Of a stretch of DNA of 64,000 nucleotides, positions 27,520 to 37,006 are shown piece after piece. A model generated the notes under the pieces. It saw only the letters and a program-made list of their open reading frames with translations, had not been told where the DNA came from and ran no database searches. The stretch's first letter is position 1. Each line of letters starts with the position of its first letter. The translations under genes were made by a program, and so were the position numbers. The stretch comes from Taibaiella sp. KBW10 (GTDB lineage Bacteria; Bacteroidota; Bacteroidia; Chitinophagales; Chitinophagaceae), in assembly GCF_003852495.1 (NCBI RefSeq), contig NZ_QAJI01000001.1, positions 9,877-73,876 on the forward strand, written 5' to 3'.

Positions 27520-29595
27520 TTAGTCCTGGTTTTTCAGTTTCACCATCGTCAATATGGTAGCCACACCCACTAAAGGTTCATCAGTATCGTCCAGCATTTC
27601 GACGAGCCATTTAACAATACCACGCTTGATCTTGGACTTCGGATTATCTTCTGAAGGTGTCGTATCATTGGGTAGTTTCTGCTTGCAGGTAAAACGGATG
27701 CTGATTTTTGCCCCGGGATATACCGGTTTGGTAAAACGCAAATCATCAATACCATAATTCAACAGTACCGGGTTTAATTCATAACTATCAACAAACAAAC
27801 CGGCCGCTATGCTCATAATAAAATAGCCATGTGCCACCTGTTGGTCAAACATAGTGCCTTCAAAATCGGTTTCTACTTTATGGGCATAGAAATTATCGCC
27901 ACTCAGCGCTGCAAATTTGTCAATATCCTCACTGGTGATCTCCCGGCTTTCGGTCATCAATTGATCACTCACTTTTAATTCTTCAAAATATTTCTTGAAA
28001 GGATGTACCGCACTCAGATTGCCTTTAGCTCCTTGCTGATAGACATTGGTAATGGCTGTGATCGTAGTAGGAGAGCCTTGAATGGCGGTGCGTTGCATAT
28101 AATGTAATACCCCTCTGATACCGCCCATTTCTTCTCCGCCACCGGCACGACCGGGACCTCCGTGTACCAACATCGGCATCGGAGAACCATGGCCTGTGCT
28201 TTCTTTGGCACAGTCTCTGTTCAGGATTAAGATACGGCCATGCATGGTCGCTGCTTCTAAAGTATAATCTTTTGCGATGGCATCGTCGGCCGTAATGATC
28301 GAACTCACCAAAGAACCCTTACCCATTTGGGCGAGTGCTGCAGCTTCATCGGTCGTTTTATAGGGCATAATGGTACTTACGGGACCAAAAGCTTCAATAT
28401 TGTGCACATCTGTTTTCTGGAAAGGATTATCATTAAAGAAGACAACAGGCGGTAGGAAGGCTCCTTTTTCCTTATCAGCACCTTTTACCTCAAAAGCATC
28501 AAGGTCGCCGATCACGATTTCCTGCGATTGTTGCAATTCTTTAATCTTGCCTAATACTTCTTCTTTCTGGGATTGCCCGGCCAGGGAACCCATACGCACG
28601 CCTTCTACAGAAGGATCGCCGATGGTCGAGCTGGCTAAGCGCTTACCTAAAGCAATCTGAACGTCTTCTACCATATTTTCAGGCACAATGATCCTGCGCA
28701 CTGCAGTACATTTCTGACCTGCTTTTGTCGTTATCTCTCTGGCAATTTCTTTTATGAAAATATCAAATTCCGGCATATCTGTGGTCACATCAATTCCGAG
28801 TACCGAACAGTTCAGCGAATCGGCCTCCATATTGAACGGAACGGCTTCTTCTATCAAACGCGGATGTGATTTCAGCATTTTACCCGTAGTGGCAGAACCT
28901 GTAAAGGTTACGGTATCGCCATTTTCTACAAAGTCCAGGATGCCCCTTGCGGAACCACAAATCAACTGCAATGCACCTGCCGGCAAAATACCCGAAGCAA
29001 TAATATCCTGCACAACGGCTTCGGTGAGGAAGGAAGTGAGGGTTGCGGGTTTTACAATAGCGGGCACGCCTGCCATCAGGTTTACGGCTACTTTTTCCAA
29101 CATACCCCAAACCGGGAAGTTAAAGGCATTGATGTGAATCGCCACACCACGTTTGGGTACCATAATATGATGGCCAATGAAACTACCGCCTTTTGACAAA
29201 GGGGCTACATCACCATCAATATAAAAAGGCTCATCCGGAAATTGACGGCGTAAAGAGGCATTGGCAAATAGATTACCGATGCCGCCTTCGATATCGACCC
29301 AGCTATCGGCACGGGTCGCTCCGGTAAAGGCAGAAATTGTATAATATGTTTCTTTTCTTTCCATCAGATACAGGGCCAATGCTTTAAGCATTCTGCCGCG
29401 TTCGTGAAAAGTCATTTTTCTTAATGCAGGACTACCGGTTGTTCTGGCATACTGCATCATGGCAGCAAAATCCAGGTTTTTACTATCAGCGGTATACAGC
29501 GCCTCTCCCGTAATGGCATTGTATAAGGTTTCTCCATTATCGGTTGCCGGAATCCACTGTCCGCCCGCGTAGTTCTGTAATTTTATTAAAGACAT
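27520..29595 (-). CDS. paaZ: Bifunctional PaaZ: aldehyde dehydrogenase / oxepin-CoA hydrolase
   Basis: The 691-residue protein joins an N-terminal NADP-dependent aldehyde dehydrogenase (about 1-520) to a C-terminal MaoC-type hotdog hydratase (about 545-690). In phenylacetate degradation PaaZ opens the oxepin-CoA ring and then oxidises the aldehyde. Seen in sequence: [45 protein letters not shown] (general base), [16 protein letters not shown] with nucleophilic Cys, and in the hydratase [16 protein letters not shown] with the Asp/His pair and [16 protein letters not shown]. No other paa gene lies nearby, so the pathway genes must be elsewhere or this copy serves another role. A terminator follows. 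Confidence 0.94.
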   Translation of the reverse strand: MSLIKLQNYAGGQWIPATDNGETLYNAITGEALYTADSKNLDFAAMMQYARTTGSPALRKMTFHERGRMLKALALYLMERKETYYTISAFTGATRADSWVDIEGGIGNLFANASLRRQFPDEPFYIDGDVAPLSKGGSFIGHHIMVPKRGVAIHINAFNFPVWGMLEKVAVNLMAGVPAIVKPATLTSFLTEAVVQDIIASGILPAGALQLICGSARGILDFVENGDTVTFTGSATTGKMLKSHPRLIEEAVPFNMEADSLNCSVLGIDVTTDMPEFDIFIKEIAREITTKAGQKCTAVRRIIVPENMVEDVQIALGKRLASSTIGDPSVEGVRMGSLAGQSQKEEVLGKIKELQQSQEIVIGDLDAFEVKGADKEKGAFLPPVVFFNDNPFQKTDVHNIEAFGPVSTIMPYKTTDEAAALAQMGKGSLVSSIITADDAIAKDYTLEAATMHGRILILNRDCAKESTGHGSPMPMLVHGGPGRAGGGEEMGGIRGVLHYMQRTAIQGSPTTITAITNVYQQGAKGNLSAVHPFKKYFEELKVSDQLMTESREITSEDIDKFAALSGDNFYAHKVETDFEGTMFDQQVAHGYFIMSIAAGLFVDSYELNPVLLNYGIDDLRFTKPVYPGAKISIRFTCKQKLPNDTTPSEDNPKSKIKRGIVKWLVEMLDDTDEPLVGVATILTMVKLKNQD

Positions 29596-29764
29596 ATTGA
29601 AGTGATTTGTACAGTATAGACCCGCAATTTACAATAAAATATCTTATACAGGGGCATCGCGAAACAATTATTAACAGTGGTTGCGCGCCTCGTATTCCTT
29701 ACAAAAAGGCGCTTATATACTGCTTAATAACAAATTAAAAATGTGTATTCCCGTCAAAGCTTTT

Positions 29765-29772
29765 TATTTTTG
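29765..29772 (+). promoter_or_regulatory. -7 promoter element of the TPR protein gene
   Basis: TATTTTTG matches TAnnTTTG exactly and ends 4 bp before the ATG at 29777. If used, the transcript would start at or inside the first codons and be leaderless. A different upstream start codon, with a longer leader, cannot be excluded. Confidence 0.45.
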
Positions 29773-29776
29773 CGCC

Positions 29777-31264
29777 ATGTTCAAAAAAGCGGCCTTACTG
29801 GCGATATTCTTTTGCTTATTTTTTACCTTACGTAGCCTGGCCGGCTATTATTACGATTTCAACACCAGATGTCAATCTGCCTACCAGGCCTATACTTCTT
29901 TTAAGATTGCAGAGGCGAATAAATTGCTGGAAGCGGAACTTAAAGACCACCCTAATAACCTGATCGCGATATACCTGTATAGCTATGACGATGTGTTTAC
30001 ATTATTGTTTCGCGGAGATCCGGCAGAATTGAAACGAAGAAGAAATAACCTGAGTATCCGCATGAATGTATTGGATAAAGGTGATAAAAATTCGCCCTGG
30101 TATGCCTATACCAAAGCAACGCTGTACTTTCACTGGGCGGCAATCAATATCCGTTTCAACGATATGACTACCGGAGCAAATCTATTTCGCAAATCTTACA
30201 ACAACCTGAAAGAAAACCAATCCAAATTTCCTAATTTCAAGCAAAATGACATCTTACTTGGGGTTGCAGAGGGCATGATCGGCACGATTCCCAACAATTA
30301 CAAATGGATGGTGAATTTATTGGGTTTTAAAGGATCTGTAAAAAGCGGCAATACACGCATTATTAACTACCTTAATAATACCGGCTCCGATGCGCAGCTG
30401 CTGAAAGAAGAAGCCATTGTGTACTATTGCTATTTTAAATCGATTTTATACAGCGAGCCCAAACTGGCTTTTGAATACCTTGATGCCAATAAGATTGATG
30501 TGAGGAATAATTACCTGCTGGCTTTTACCAAAGCAAATATTGCTTTGAATAATAACAAATCGGCACTGGCACAAAATATCCTCAACAACCTGAATAAAGA
30601 CAATGGTTATATGGAGGTGCCGGCATTTAACTTTGAAATGGGCCAGGCCGCCTTATTCAGCCTTGATGATGATTGTATCCGCTACTTTAACCGTTTTTTG
30701 AATAGCACAAAAAACAATTATTTTATTAAAGAAACCTATCAGAAGATGAGCCAGTATTATTGGGTGATGGGCAATAAGACGAAGGCTGATGAGTATAAAA
30801 ATTACTGTCTTCAATACGGCTCGGCCATTACAGATGGCGATAAACAGGCTTTAAGGTATGCCAAGAGCAGCAGTTATCCGGATGCAACCCTGTTGAAGAT
30901 ACACCTGCTTTGTGATGGGGGCAATTATCTAAAAGCCAATACTGTGATCAGTAAATACAAGAAAACAGACTTTCTCAAGGAGGCTGATCAATTAGAGTTT
31001 ACCTACAGAAACGCGCAAATCTATAATGCTTTAGGACAAAAAAACCTGGCCATCGCCTTTTATGAGGAGACGGTTAAAACAGGTGCAGAAAGAACAGAGC
31101 ATTATGCAGCCAGAGCTGCATTAGAACTGGGCAATATCTATGAAGATCAGGGCCAGAAAGCTACCGCGATCAAATGGTATCATACCTGTATGGACATGAA
31201 AAATCATGATTATGAAAATTCGCTGGAGCAGAAGGCAAAAGCGGCATTGAACCGGTTAAAATAA
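29777..31264 (+). CDS. Secreted TPR-repeat protein
   Basis: From the ATG at 29777 this is 495 residues with a signal peptide (FKKAALLAIFFCLFFTLRSLAG). The remainder is helical and repetitive; recurring units resemble TPRs, for example FKIAEANKLLEAELKDHPNN near the start and AIAFYEETVKTGAERTEHYA and ALELGNIYEDQGQKATAIKW at the end. It is probably a periplasmic or outer-membrane-associated scaffold. No enzymatic motif was found. The upstream frame from 29681 has no signal peptide and is rejected. A perfect terminator follows. Confidence 0.8.
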   Translation: MFKKAALLAIFFCLFFTLRSLAGYYYDFNTRCQSAYQAYTSFKIAEANKLLEAELKDHPNNLIAIYLYSYDDVFTLLFRGDPAELKRRRNNLSIRMNVLDKGDKNSPWYAYTKATLYFHWAAINIRFNDMTTGANLFRKSYNNLKENQSKFPNFKQNDILLGVAEGMIGTIPNNYKWMVNLLGFKGSVKSGNTRIINYLNNTGSDAQLLKEEAIVYYCYFKSILYSEPKLAFEYLDANKIDVRNNYLLAFTKANIALNNNKSALAQNILNNLNKDNGYMEVPAFNFEMGQAALFSLDDDCIRYFNRFLNSTKNNYFIKETYQKMSQYYWVMGNKTKADEYKNYCLQYGSAITDGDKQALRYAKSSSYPDATLLKIHLLCDGGNYLKANTVISKYKKTDFLKEADQLEFTYRNAQIYNALGQKNLAIAFYEETVKTGAERTEHYAARAALELGNIYEDQGQKATAIKWYHTCMDMKNHDYENSLEQKAKAALNRLK

Positions 31265-31266
31265 CA

Positions 31267-31297
31267 AAAAGGCAAACTTCTCTGAAGTTTGCCTTTT
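31267..31297 (+). terminator. Terminator after the TPR gene
   Basis: Perfect 14-bp hairpin (31267-31280 and 31284-31297, 3-nt loop) with a T-run; also faces the convergent small lipoprotein gene. Confidence 0.9.
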
Positions 31298-31316
31298 AAA
31301 ATATAATAAGATTGTA

Positions 31317-31574
31317 TTAATACAAATCGCAGGTTTCGGTCGTTACAATGCCCATTTCAGTCTTCGTCTGAGAAGCTGCTTTGCATTTTGAAGAGGCTCC
31401 TTTGCTATTGTCTCTGACATTATACTCTTTCGTAATAGGAGCAGGAAGCCCTGGTTTACCGGAATAAACCACCTCACAACGGCAGGTATAATCTTTGATA
31501 CAAGAAGTAAATCCTAAACTCAGAAGACCTAAGCCACAGAGGGTAACAGTAGCACGGAGTAATTGTTTTTTCAT
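31317..31574 (-). CDS. Small lipoprotein of unknown function
   Basis: An 85-residue protein with a lipobox (LGFTSCIKD) giving a mature chain of about 60 residues. The mature part has four Cys in YTCRCEVVYSG, SSKCKAAS and TTETCDLY, suggesting two disulphides. No family recognised. It is convergent with the TPR gene and divergent from the glycosyltransferase. The short upstream region holds no clear TAnnTTTG on this strand. Confidence 0.75.
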   Translation of the reverse strand: MKKQLLRATVTLCGLGLLSLGFTSCIKDYTCRCEVVYSGKPGLPAPITKEYNVRDNSKGASSKCKAASQTKTEMGIVTTETCDLY

Positions 31575-31680
31575 TATGACAATTTTTCAAATTTCATCAA
31601 AGATAATATTCGGAATGGAGAAATCAAAATGCAAATTTTTTTCCGCAGCCTTAATGTTTTATTTTCGTAAAAATTTATAA

Positions 31681-32820
31681 ATGAAGATCATTATTATTGG
31701 TTCGGCTTATCCTTTAAGAGGGGGCATTGCTACGTTCAATGAGCGGTTTGCCTCTTTTATGCAAGCGCAGGGCCACGATGTTATTATTTATTCCTACAGT
31801 TTACAATATCCTAGTTTCTTATTTCCGGGCAAAACGCAATATTCCACAGAGCCTGCTCCGGAAAACATACATATCAAACCGGCTATTAATTCGGCCAATC
31901 CATTGAACTGGATCAAAGCAGGCCGCCAATTAAGGAATGAAAATGCAGACCTGATCCTGGTGCGGTATTGGATGCCCTATTTTGGTCCCAGCCTGGGAAC
32001 GATCCTGAGAACTGCCGCTAAAAACCGCAAAACCAAGATCATTTGTATTGCCGATAATATCATTCCTCATGAAAAAAGAACCGGCGATACGGCGTTTACG
32101 AAATACTTTGTAAAGCCAATCCATGCTTTTCTCACGATGAGCCAAAGTGTTTTAAAAGACCTGGAGCAATTTGCGCCACAAAAACCTAAGCTATATACGC
32201 CGCATCCGCTTTATGATAATTTTGGAGATAGCTATCCCAAAGCCGAAGCCCGGAAAAAATTAAATATCCCGGCCGACGAAAAAGTGATTTTGTTTTTTGG
32301 CTTTATTCGTAAGTATAAAGGCCTTGATCTACTGCTTGAGGCAATGACTGATGCGCGCATCAAACAAAAAGGGATCAAGCTGATGGTAGCGGGAGAATTC
32401 TATGAAAAGCGAGAAAGCTACGATAACCTGATCCAGTCACGGGGTTTGGCCGATCAGCTATACTTATTTACAGACTTTATTCCAAATGCGGAAGTGGGTT
32501 TATACTTTTCTGCGGCAGATGTGGTGGTACAACCCTATCGTAATGCCACGCAAAGCGGTATTACGCAGATTTGCTTTCACTTCAACAAACCGATGGTGGT
32601 CACCAACGTCGGTGGTCTGGCAGAATCTATTCCTGATGGAAAAATAGGCTATGTTGCTGAGGTGGACCCTACATCTATAGCGGATAATATTCTTAGATTT
32701 TATGAAGAAGGAAAGGAAGAAACGCTTATTGAACATATAAAAGCGGAAAAGAAAAAATACAGCTGGGATTATTTCCTGGACAGTATTATGCAATTGTATA
32801 AAACGATCAACCATCAATAA
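31681..32820 (+). CDS. Glycosyltransferase, GT4 family
   Basis: A 379-residue retaining GT-B glycosyltransferase. The N-domain starts IIIIGSAYPLRGGIATFNERF (Gly-rich acceptor loop). The C-domain has KVILFFGFIRKYKGLDLLLEA, LMVAGEFYE and the donor-binding motif DVVVQPYRNATQSGI followed by KPMVVTNVGGLAE, where the Glu after GGL contacts the sugar nucleotide. It would add a sugar to a surface polysaccharide or glycolipid; the substrate is unknown. A near-consensus -7 element (TATTTTCG, 31660-31667) lies upstream. Its stop overlaps the J-domain gene, so the two are probably coupled. Confidence 0.92.
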   Translation: MKIIIIGSAYPLRGGIATFNERFASFMQAQGHDVIIYSYSLQYPSFLFPGKTQYSTEPAPENIHIKPAINSANPLNWIKAGRQLRNENADLILVRYWMPYFGPSLGTILRTAAKNRKTKIICIADNIIPHEKRTGDTAFTKYFVKPIHAFLTMSQSVLKDLEQFAPQKPKLYTPHPLYDNFGDSYPKAEARKKLNIPADEKVILFFGFIRKYKGLDLLLEAMTDARIKQKGIKLMVAGEFYEKRESYDNLIQSRGLADQLYLFTDFIPNAEVGLYFSAADVVVQPYRNATQSGITQICFHFNKPMVVTNVGGLAESIPDGKIGYVAEVDPTSIADNILRFYEEGKEETLIEHIKAEKKKYSWDYFLDSIMQLYKTINHQ

Positions 32821-33457
32821 CTACTATCAAATACTGGAAGTAGCACCTGATGCGGATGCGGGTACGATCAAAAAATCGTTCCGCAGGCTGGCACATCAAT
32901 ACCATCCCGACAAAAATCCCGATAATACCTTTGCCCATACGCATTTTACCGCCTTAAAGGCAGCTTATGAAGTCTTGTCTGATGCGCACAAGCGGAAGGA
33001 CTATGATAAAGAATTATGGTTGCTGCAAAAAAATTCCCTGCACTATACACGAGCGGTCACGCCGGCATTAATGCTGGACCGATTGCAACAGGTATGGGCG
33101 GCGATACTGGTCAAAAAGGAATATCATGTAATTGAAAATCACCTGACCGACTACTTGTGTTCGATGATGAGTGATCATCATATTGCAATCTTCCAGCAGC
33201 AGGCGAGCGATAGCGCATATGAGCAGTTTACCGAGCAGGTATTAGCCTTATGCCGCACTTTACCCCAACACCAGTCCGCAATGGTCTTAGCCTCTTTAAA
33301 AAAGCTCAATACTTATAACGAAGGCATGTTAAAAAGCATAGAACGTTATGAAGACAGCCGAAAACACCGGGATATATATCACAAATATACCGGTTGGTTT
33401 ATTTTGGGTATTGCGCTCCTGCTCTGTTTCCTGATGTATTGGTATAGCCGTCAATAA
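32813..33457 (+). CDS. Tail-anchored J-domain protein, non-canonical start codon
   Basis: Translation from 32813 gives about 214 residues with a full N-terminal J domain: YYQILEVAPDAD, then FRRLAHQYHPDKNP with the HPD triad, and ALKAAYEVLSDAHKRKDYD. The last 23 residues (after about 192) form one hydrophobic helix ending in YWYSRQ, a tail anchor. J proteins stimulate Hsp70 (DnaK) ATPase; this one would recruit it to a membrane. The reading frame opens at 32741 but has no ATG, GTG or TTG before the J domain; the next TTG (32975) would delete HPD. ATC at 32813, overlapping the glycosyltransferase stop, is the most sensible start. Annotation pipelines may call only the truncated C-terminal part. 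The start is inference. Confidence 0.7.
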   Translation: MNNYYQILEVAPDADAGTIKKSFRRLAHQYHPDKNPDNTFAHTHFTALKAAYEVLSDAHKRKDYDKELWLLQKNSLHYTRAVTPALMLDRLQQVWAAILVKKEYHVIENHLTDYLCSMMSDHHIAIFQQQASDSAYEQFTEQVLALCRTLPQHQSAMVLASLKKLNTYNEGMLKSIERYEDSRKHRDIYHKYTGWFILGIALLLCFLMYWYSRQ

Positions 33458-33462
33458 AAGGA

Positions 33463-34821
33463 TTAGGGTATGTCCATTCTGATCCGGTAGTGCTTAGGCA
33501 GGTAATTATTCATCCGGTTGGGCATCCATTTCCCCCAACCTAAAGCTAAGCCCTGATGGGTGGCCACCTGCCAACCTTTATAACCATCGGCCGTTTTCAC
33601 CGATTCTTTTTTAAGATAATGTAAGGCTTCTTCATGGCTCAATTCAATCCTGGAGACGGCATCAGAGAGGTGTACGCTCATCGCCAGGTCATGTTCGGGT
33701 ACCAGATCCTTAAGAATTTGCCCCATAGCCGTACCCGCTTTTTTTATATAAAATGCATTGCGCATTGGTTCCAGATAAGGCATGTGTACCGGATTGATGG
33801 CGTAAATCAATTCTTTATGCGTAAATATTTCAAAATCCGTATTCAGATAAGGCCTCATTTTCTGATGCAATTCAAGTTCGGCTTTCTGATTATTTTTTTG
33901 TTTGGATACCGAATGATACAGGCTATCCGTTACGATACCCTCTTGCTTTTTGAACACGGCAAGAAAAAATCCTTCTCCCCTGGTTTTCCATGGATAGAAC
34001 CGATAACCCAAACCTTTTTGTTCGGGTGACAGGGTCTCGGTAATACCCCAGTCAGGATCACATTGCATAGGCAGGCTTTCCATACCCATATCCCGGATCA
34101 GCCAGTCTACAATCTGCTCATTCTCTTCTACAGAATATGAACAGGTGGCGTAGATCAAAATACCCTCTTTCTTCAAAGCGGGCAATACATCGGCCAGAAT
34201 CCGCTGCTGGCGCTCCTTACAGAGCTGCACATTTTCGGTACTCCACTCGTCTATTGCCTTAGGGTCTTTTCGCCACAAACCCGAACCGCTACAAGGCGCA
34301 TCGACCAAAATAGCGTCGAAAAAACCGGCCACACGGCCAAAATCTTTAGGATCATTATTCGTCACCCAGGTATTCATCTGGCCCCAACGGGTCATATTTT
34401 CTACCAGGATAGACGCACGCGTTTGGATCACCTCATTGGAAATCAAGAGATCGTCTTGCTCCAATAGAGAAGCAAGCAAGGTACTCTTTCCACCGGGTGC
34501 CGCACAAAGGTCCAATACCTTCAGGGCTTGTTGTTTTTTTACATGCTGTTCAAATGCCTGCGCTACAAACATCGAAGAGGCCTCTTGTACATAATAGGCA
34601 CCTGCATGAAACAAGGGATCTAGGGTAAAAACCGGCCGGCTTTCCAGGTAGCGTCCCCTTGTACACCAAGGTACCCGCGCAAGGGAATCAAAGGACTGTG
34701 TTTCCTTTAAAGGATTCAACCGGATGGAGACCGGTGGTGCTTGTTGATGCGCTTCTTCAAAAAAAGTATTGTCCCAAGAAGGCGCCGTTCCAAAAGTATG
34801 TTGTGGTAAATGATGTTCCAT
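33463..34821 (-). CDS. rsmF: RsmF/NOP2/Sun-family RNA m5C methyltransferase
   Basis: A 452-residue protein with an N-terminal RNA methylase core and a C-terminal PUA-like RNA-binding region. Motif I is VLDLCAAPGGKSTLLASLLE, motif IV DAPCSGSGLWRKDP, and motif VI YATCSYSVEENEQIV, which carries the nucleophilic Cys. This pattern defines the NOP2/Sun family, whose bacterial members (RsmB, RsmF/YebU) make m5C in 16S rRNA. The length, the post-motif VI region and the C-terminal PLxxGWGKW-like segment favour RsmF over RsmB. The exact nucleotide is unknown. It ends 6 bp after the convergent J-protein gene. Confidence 0.85.
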   Translation of the reverse strand: MEHHLPQHTFGTAPSWDNTFFEEAHQQAPPVSIRLNPLKETQSFDSLARVPWCTRGRYLESRPVFTLDPLFHAGAYYVQEASSMFVAQAFEQHVKKQQALKVLDLCAAPGGKSTLLASLLEQDDLLISNEVIQTRASILVENMTRWGQMNTWVTNNDPKDFGRVAGFFDAILVDAPCSGSGLWRKDPKAIDEWSTENVQLCKERQQRILADVLPALKKEGILIYATCSYSVEENEQIVDWLIRDMGMESLPMQCDPDWGITETLSPEQKGLGYRFYPWKTRGEGFFLAVFKKQEGIVTDSLYHSVSKQKNNQKAELELHQKMRPYLNTDFEIFTHKELIYAINPVHMPYLEPMRNAFYIKKAGTAMGQILKDLVPEHDLAMSVHLSDAVSRIELSHEEALHYLKKESVKTADGYKGWQVATHQGLALGWGKWMPNRMNNYLPKHYRIRMDIP

Positions 34822-34829
34822 AAATGCAA

Positions 34830-35957
34830 TTAAAACCCGACAGACAAACCTAATTCGAATAGTTCTGCGTTATTCTGATGTGTTTTCAACAAGGCCGATA
34901 ATACAATTTCTTTAAGGATGCCCCGTTCTTTCTGCCAGATATAATAGTTAGCGCCCAGTTTCTGATAAAATTTATCTGTTTGCTGATCCAGTGTTTTCAA
35001 GTATACCCCACCCTGAAGGACAATACCCACCCTGCTAAAGGTAAATTCATTGCCAATAAATACGGAGGCCTGGTAGGCATATTTGTTTTCTTCTCCTGCA
35101 TGCCTTTCATTAAACTTCATAAAGGCATAAGCAGCAGTGTTATAGGTATAATCCATCCCTAAAATGGCTTTATTTTTCCCTAAATAGCGTTTCGTAGCGA
35201 ATATACCGGCATTATACACGCGGTTCAGGCCGCCGTCGGGTACATATTTTTCTATAAAGGCAATGCTCCCTTTAGCATATACCACAATCCTGTTGGATAA
35301 CTTAGGCACTTCCCGTCTGATTCTTGCAGGAGTATTGGATATGGGAAAATAGCGCACACCCGCCTGAAGCCCCCAGATATTGATCCCAAAATTGGGTTTG
35401 CGGAAAGAAGCATTGGATACATGAATCAGGTGCGCTCCTCCCTGTATTTCCCAATGTTCATTGATTTTCCATTTAAGGTCGGTCTGCAAAGGGCTGATAT
35501 TATTGGCATAGCCGCCAATCGTTTCATTCTCCAAATTTGGTTTGGGTACGCGCTCATAGGGTTTGGTCACATAGCAAATGCCCATCCCTACCCGCGCAGT
35601 CCAAGAAAAACGATCGAGCGTAAGCAATCGTAAGCGAATATTAGGGAAGATCCCAAATACCTGACCGTAGAGATTGGGATTATTGTAGTTCAGGTAGATG
35701 ATACCTAAACCGACTTCAGGATAGTGTCTCCTGATCTCCCAATCTTTCTTACCATAATATTTCCGGACAAAATTCAGGTCAAAAGTAGTTGTATTTTGAG
35801 CCAAAGGTGCGGTAATCTTCTTGCTGTGCCGCATCATATTACTGTGATAGTAATCTGCTTCAAAGCCAATACCCGTCCATTTATCGGACTTTTGCGCTGC
35901 AGCGGGCAGCACAAAAAGTAAAAGAATAAGAAATAAATATGATCGTTTTGTGTACAA
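34830..35957 (-). CDS. Acyloxyacyl hydrolase, PagL-like lipid A 3-O-deacylase
   Basis: The protein is an outer-membrane beta-barrel of the PagL/acyloxyacyl hydrolase group, which removes an acyl chain from lipid A. The diagnostic motif is HLIHVSNASFRKPNFGIN: the His-x-Ser-Asn pattern with the downstream Asn/Gly. The preceding and following regions are strand-rich, with a terminal aromatic (SVGF). No ATG fits: the upstream frame to 36131 has no methionine near a signal peptide. A TTG at 35957 followed by YTKRSYLFLILLLFVLPAAAQ gives a clean signal peptide and 375 residues, about 100 more than typical PagL, the extra part being C-terminal barrel. The start is inferred. Confidence 0.75.
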   Translation of the reverse strand: MYTKRSYLFLILLLFVLPAAAQKSDKWTGIGFEADYYHSNMMRHSKKITAPLAQNTTTFDLNFVRKYYGKKDWEIRRHYPEVGLGIIYLNYNNPNLYGQVFGIFPNIRLRLLTLDRFSWTARVGMGICYVTKPYERVPKPNLENETIGGYANNISPLQTDLKWKINEHWEIQGGAHLIHVSNASFRKPNFGINIWGLQAGVRYFPISNTPARIRREVPKLSNRIVVYAKGSIAFIEKYVPDGGLNRVYNAGIFATKRYLGKNKAILGMDYTYNTAAYAFMKFNERHAGEENKYAYQASVFIGNEFTFSRVGIVLQGGVYLKTLDQQTDKFYQKLGANYYIWQKERGILKEIVLSALLKTHQNNAELFELGLSVGF

Positions 35958-36142
35958 AATATAAGGGCAAATAGGATAAATCCTGTTTTCTAATAATACA
36001 TTTAAAAAGAATGCAATTTTAAAGAAAAAAAGTGAGTAAAGAAACAATATGTGGTAAATCCCGCAGGACAAGCAGGGAATAGGGCTCCGGATGGCATCAC
36101 AAAACACTGCAATACCGTATTTATGAAACAAAGAAGCCCGAT

Positions 36143-36847
36143 CTAATCCCCGAACAAAGTATTATGATCGCCCTCCTTGGCACGTATCCTCGCTTCATTG
36201 ACCAAGAGGTGTGCCAGCCGCGTAGGTTCGGGAATGCGGTATTTTCGGCTACAGTTTTTAATAATGTCGACACTCTGTTGCATACCTACCTTATGACCGG
36301 GAGATACAAAAATGGGTTTACAATTTAGTTTGGTTTTAAGGACAATACCAATCTGTTCTTTTTGATGCATCAGCGGCTCCTGGGCAAAAACGACATTTTC
36401 GGGTTCTGTATAGATTCCTGTCAAGCGGCTTTTAGCAGAACCTATAGTAGGTACATCTTTAAGCAGTCCAAAGTGTGTCGCAATACCCGTGCGTCTTTGG
36501 TGTGCAATACCCTGTCCGTCCAAAACCATTACATCGGGTCGAATCTTTAACTGATCCCAGGCCAAAAGCAGGGCGGGAATTTCTCTGAAGGCTAACAATC
36601 CTGATATATAAGGAAATTTGGTTTCGGTGATTACCGTTACCCGTTCTACCGGCACCATATCCGGATAGGTTAAGACGATAATACCGGCATATACGGTGTC
36701 TTCATATTTATTAAAAGAAATATCGGAACCGCCGATATATTTTATTGGACTTTCTAAAGGGCGAATGTCAATCTGCTCCCGCATCTGCTGCTGGATGGCA
36801 ATAGCTTCGGAAGGAGAAAGCGTATCATATGCACCGGGTAGTATCAT
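36143..36847 (-). CDS. nfi: Endonuclease V (deoxyinosine-specific)
   Basis: A 234-residue repair enzyme that nicks DNA (or RNA) near deoxyinosine. Conserved blocks: YIGGSDISFNKYEDTVYAGI with the first catalytic Asp, PYISGLLAFREIPALLLAW (the PYIPG-like wedge), and VMVLDGQGIAHQRRTGIA with Asp of the second metal ligand. Also FVSPGHKVGM near the C-terminus. The size is standard. It stands alone; a separate hairpin terminator lies between it and the fba gene upstream. Confidence 0.94.
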   Translation of the reverse strand: MILPGAYDTLSPSEAIAIQQQMREQIDIRPLESPIKYIGGSDISFNKYEDTVYAGIIVLTYPDMVPVERVTVITETKFPYISGLLAFREIPALLLAWDQLKIRPDVMVLDGQGIAHQRRTGIATHFGLLKDVPTIGSAKSRLTGIYTEPENVVFAQEPLMHQKEQIGIVLKTKLNCKPIFVSPGHKVGMQQSVDIIKNCSRKYRIPEPTRLAHLLVNEARIRAKEGDHNTLFGD

Positions 36848-36954
36848 CCTTTAAAATTAAGGAATAATGCGGACTTCCCAACCCGGGACGATGAGATACA
36901 TAAAGTATCTTACCTCGAAAGAAGCCACTCATAAGATAAGCTTATTGAAATAAA

Positions 36955-36987
36955 CAAACCCCTTCAGGTACGACCTGAAGGGGTTTG
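36955..36987 (-). terminator. Terminator after the class I aldolase gene
   Basis: Perfect 15-bp stem (36955-36969 and 36973-36987, 3-nt loop) with a GC core, 20 bp beyond the aldolase stop. Confidence 0.9.
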
Positions 36988-37006
36988 TTCTATAAAGTAT
37001 TTACGA

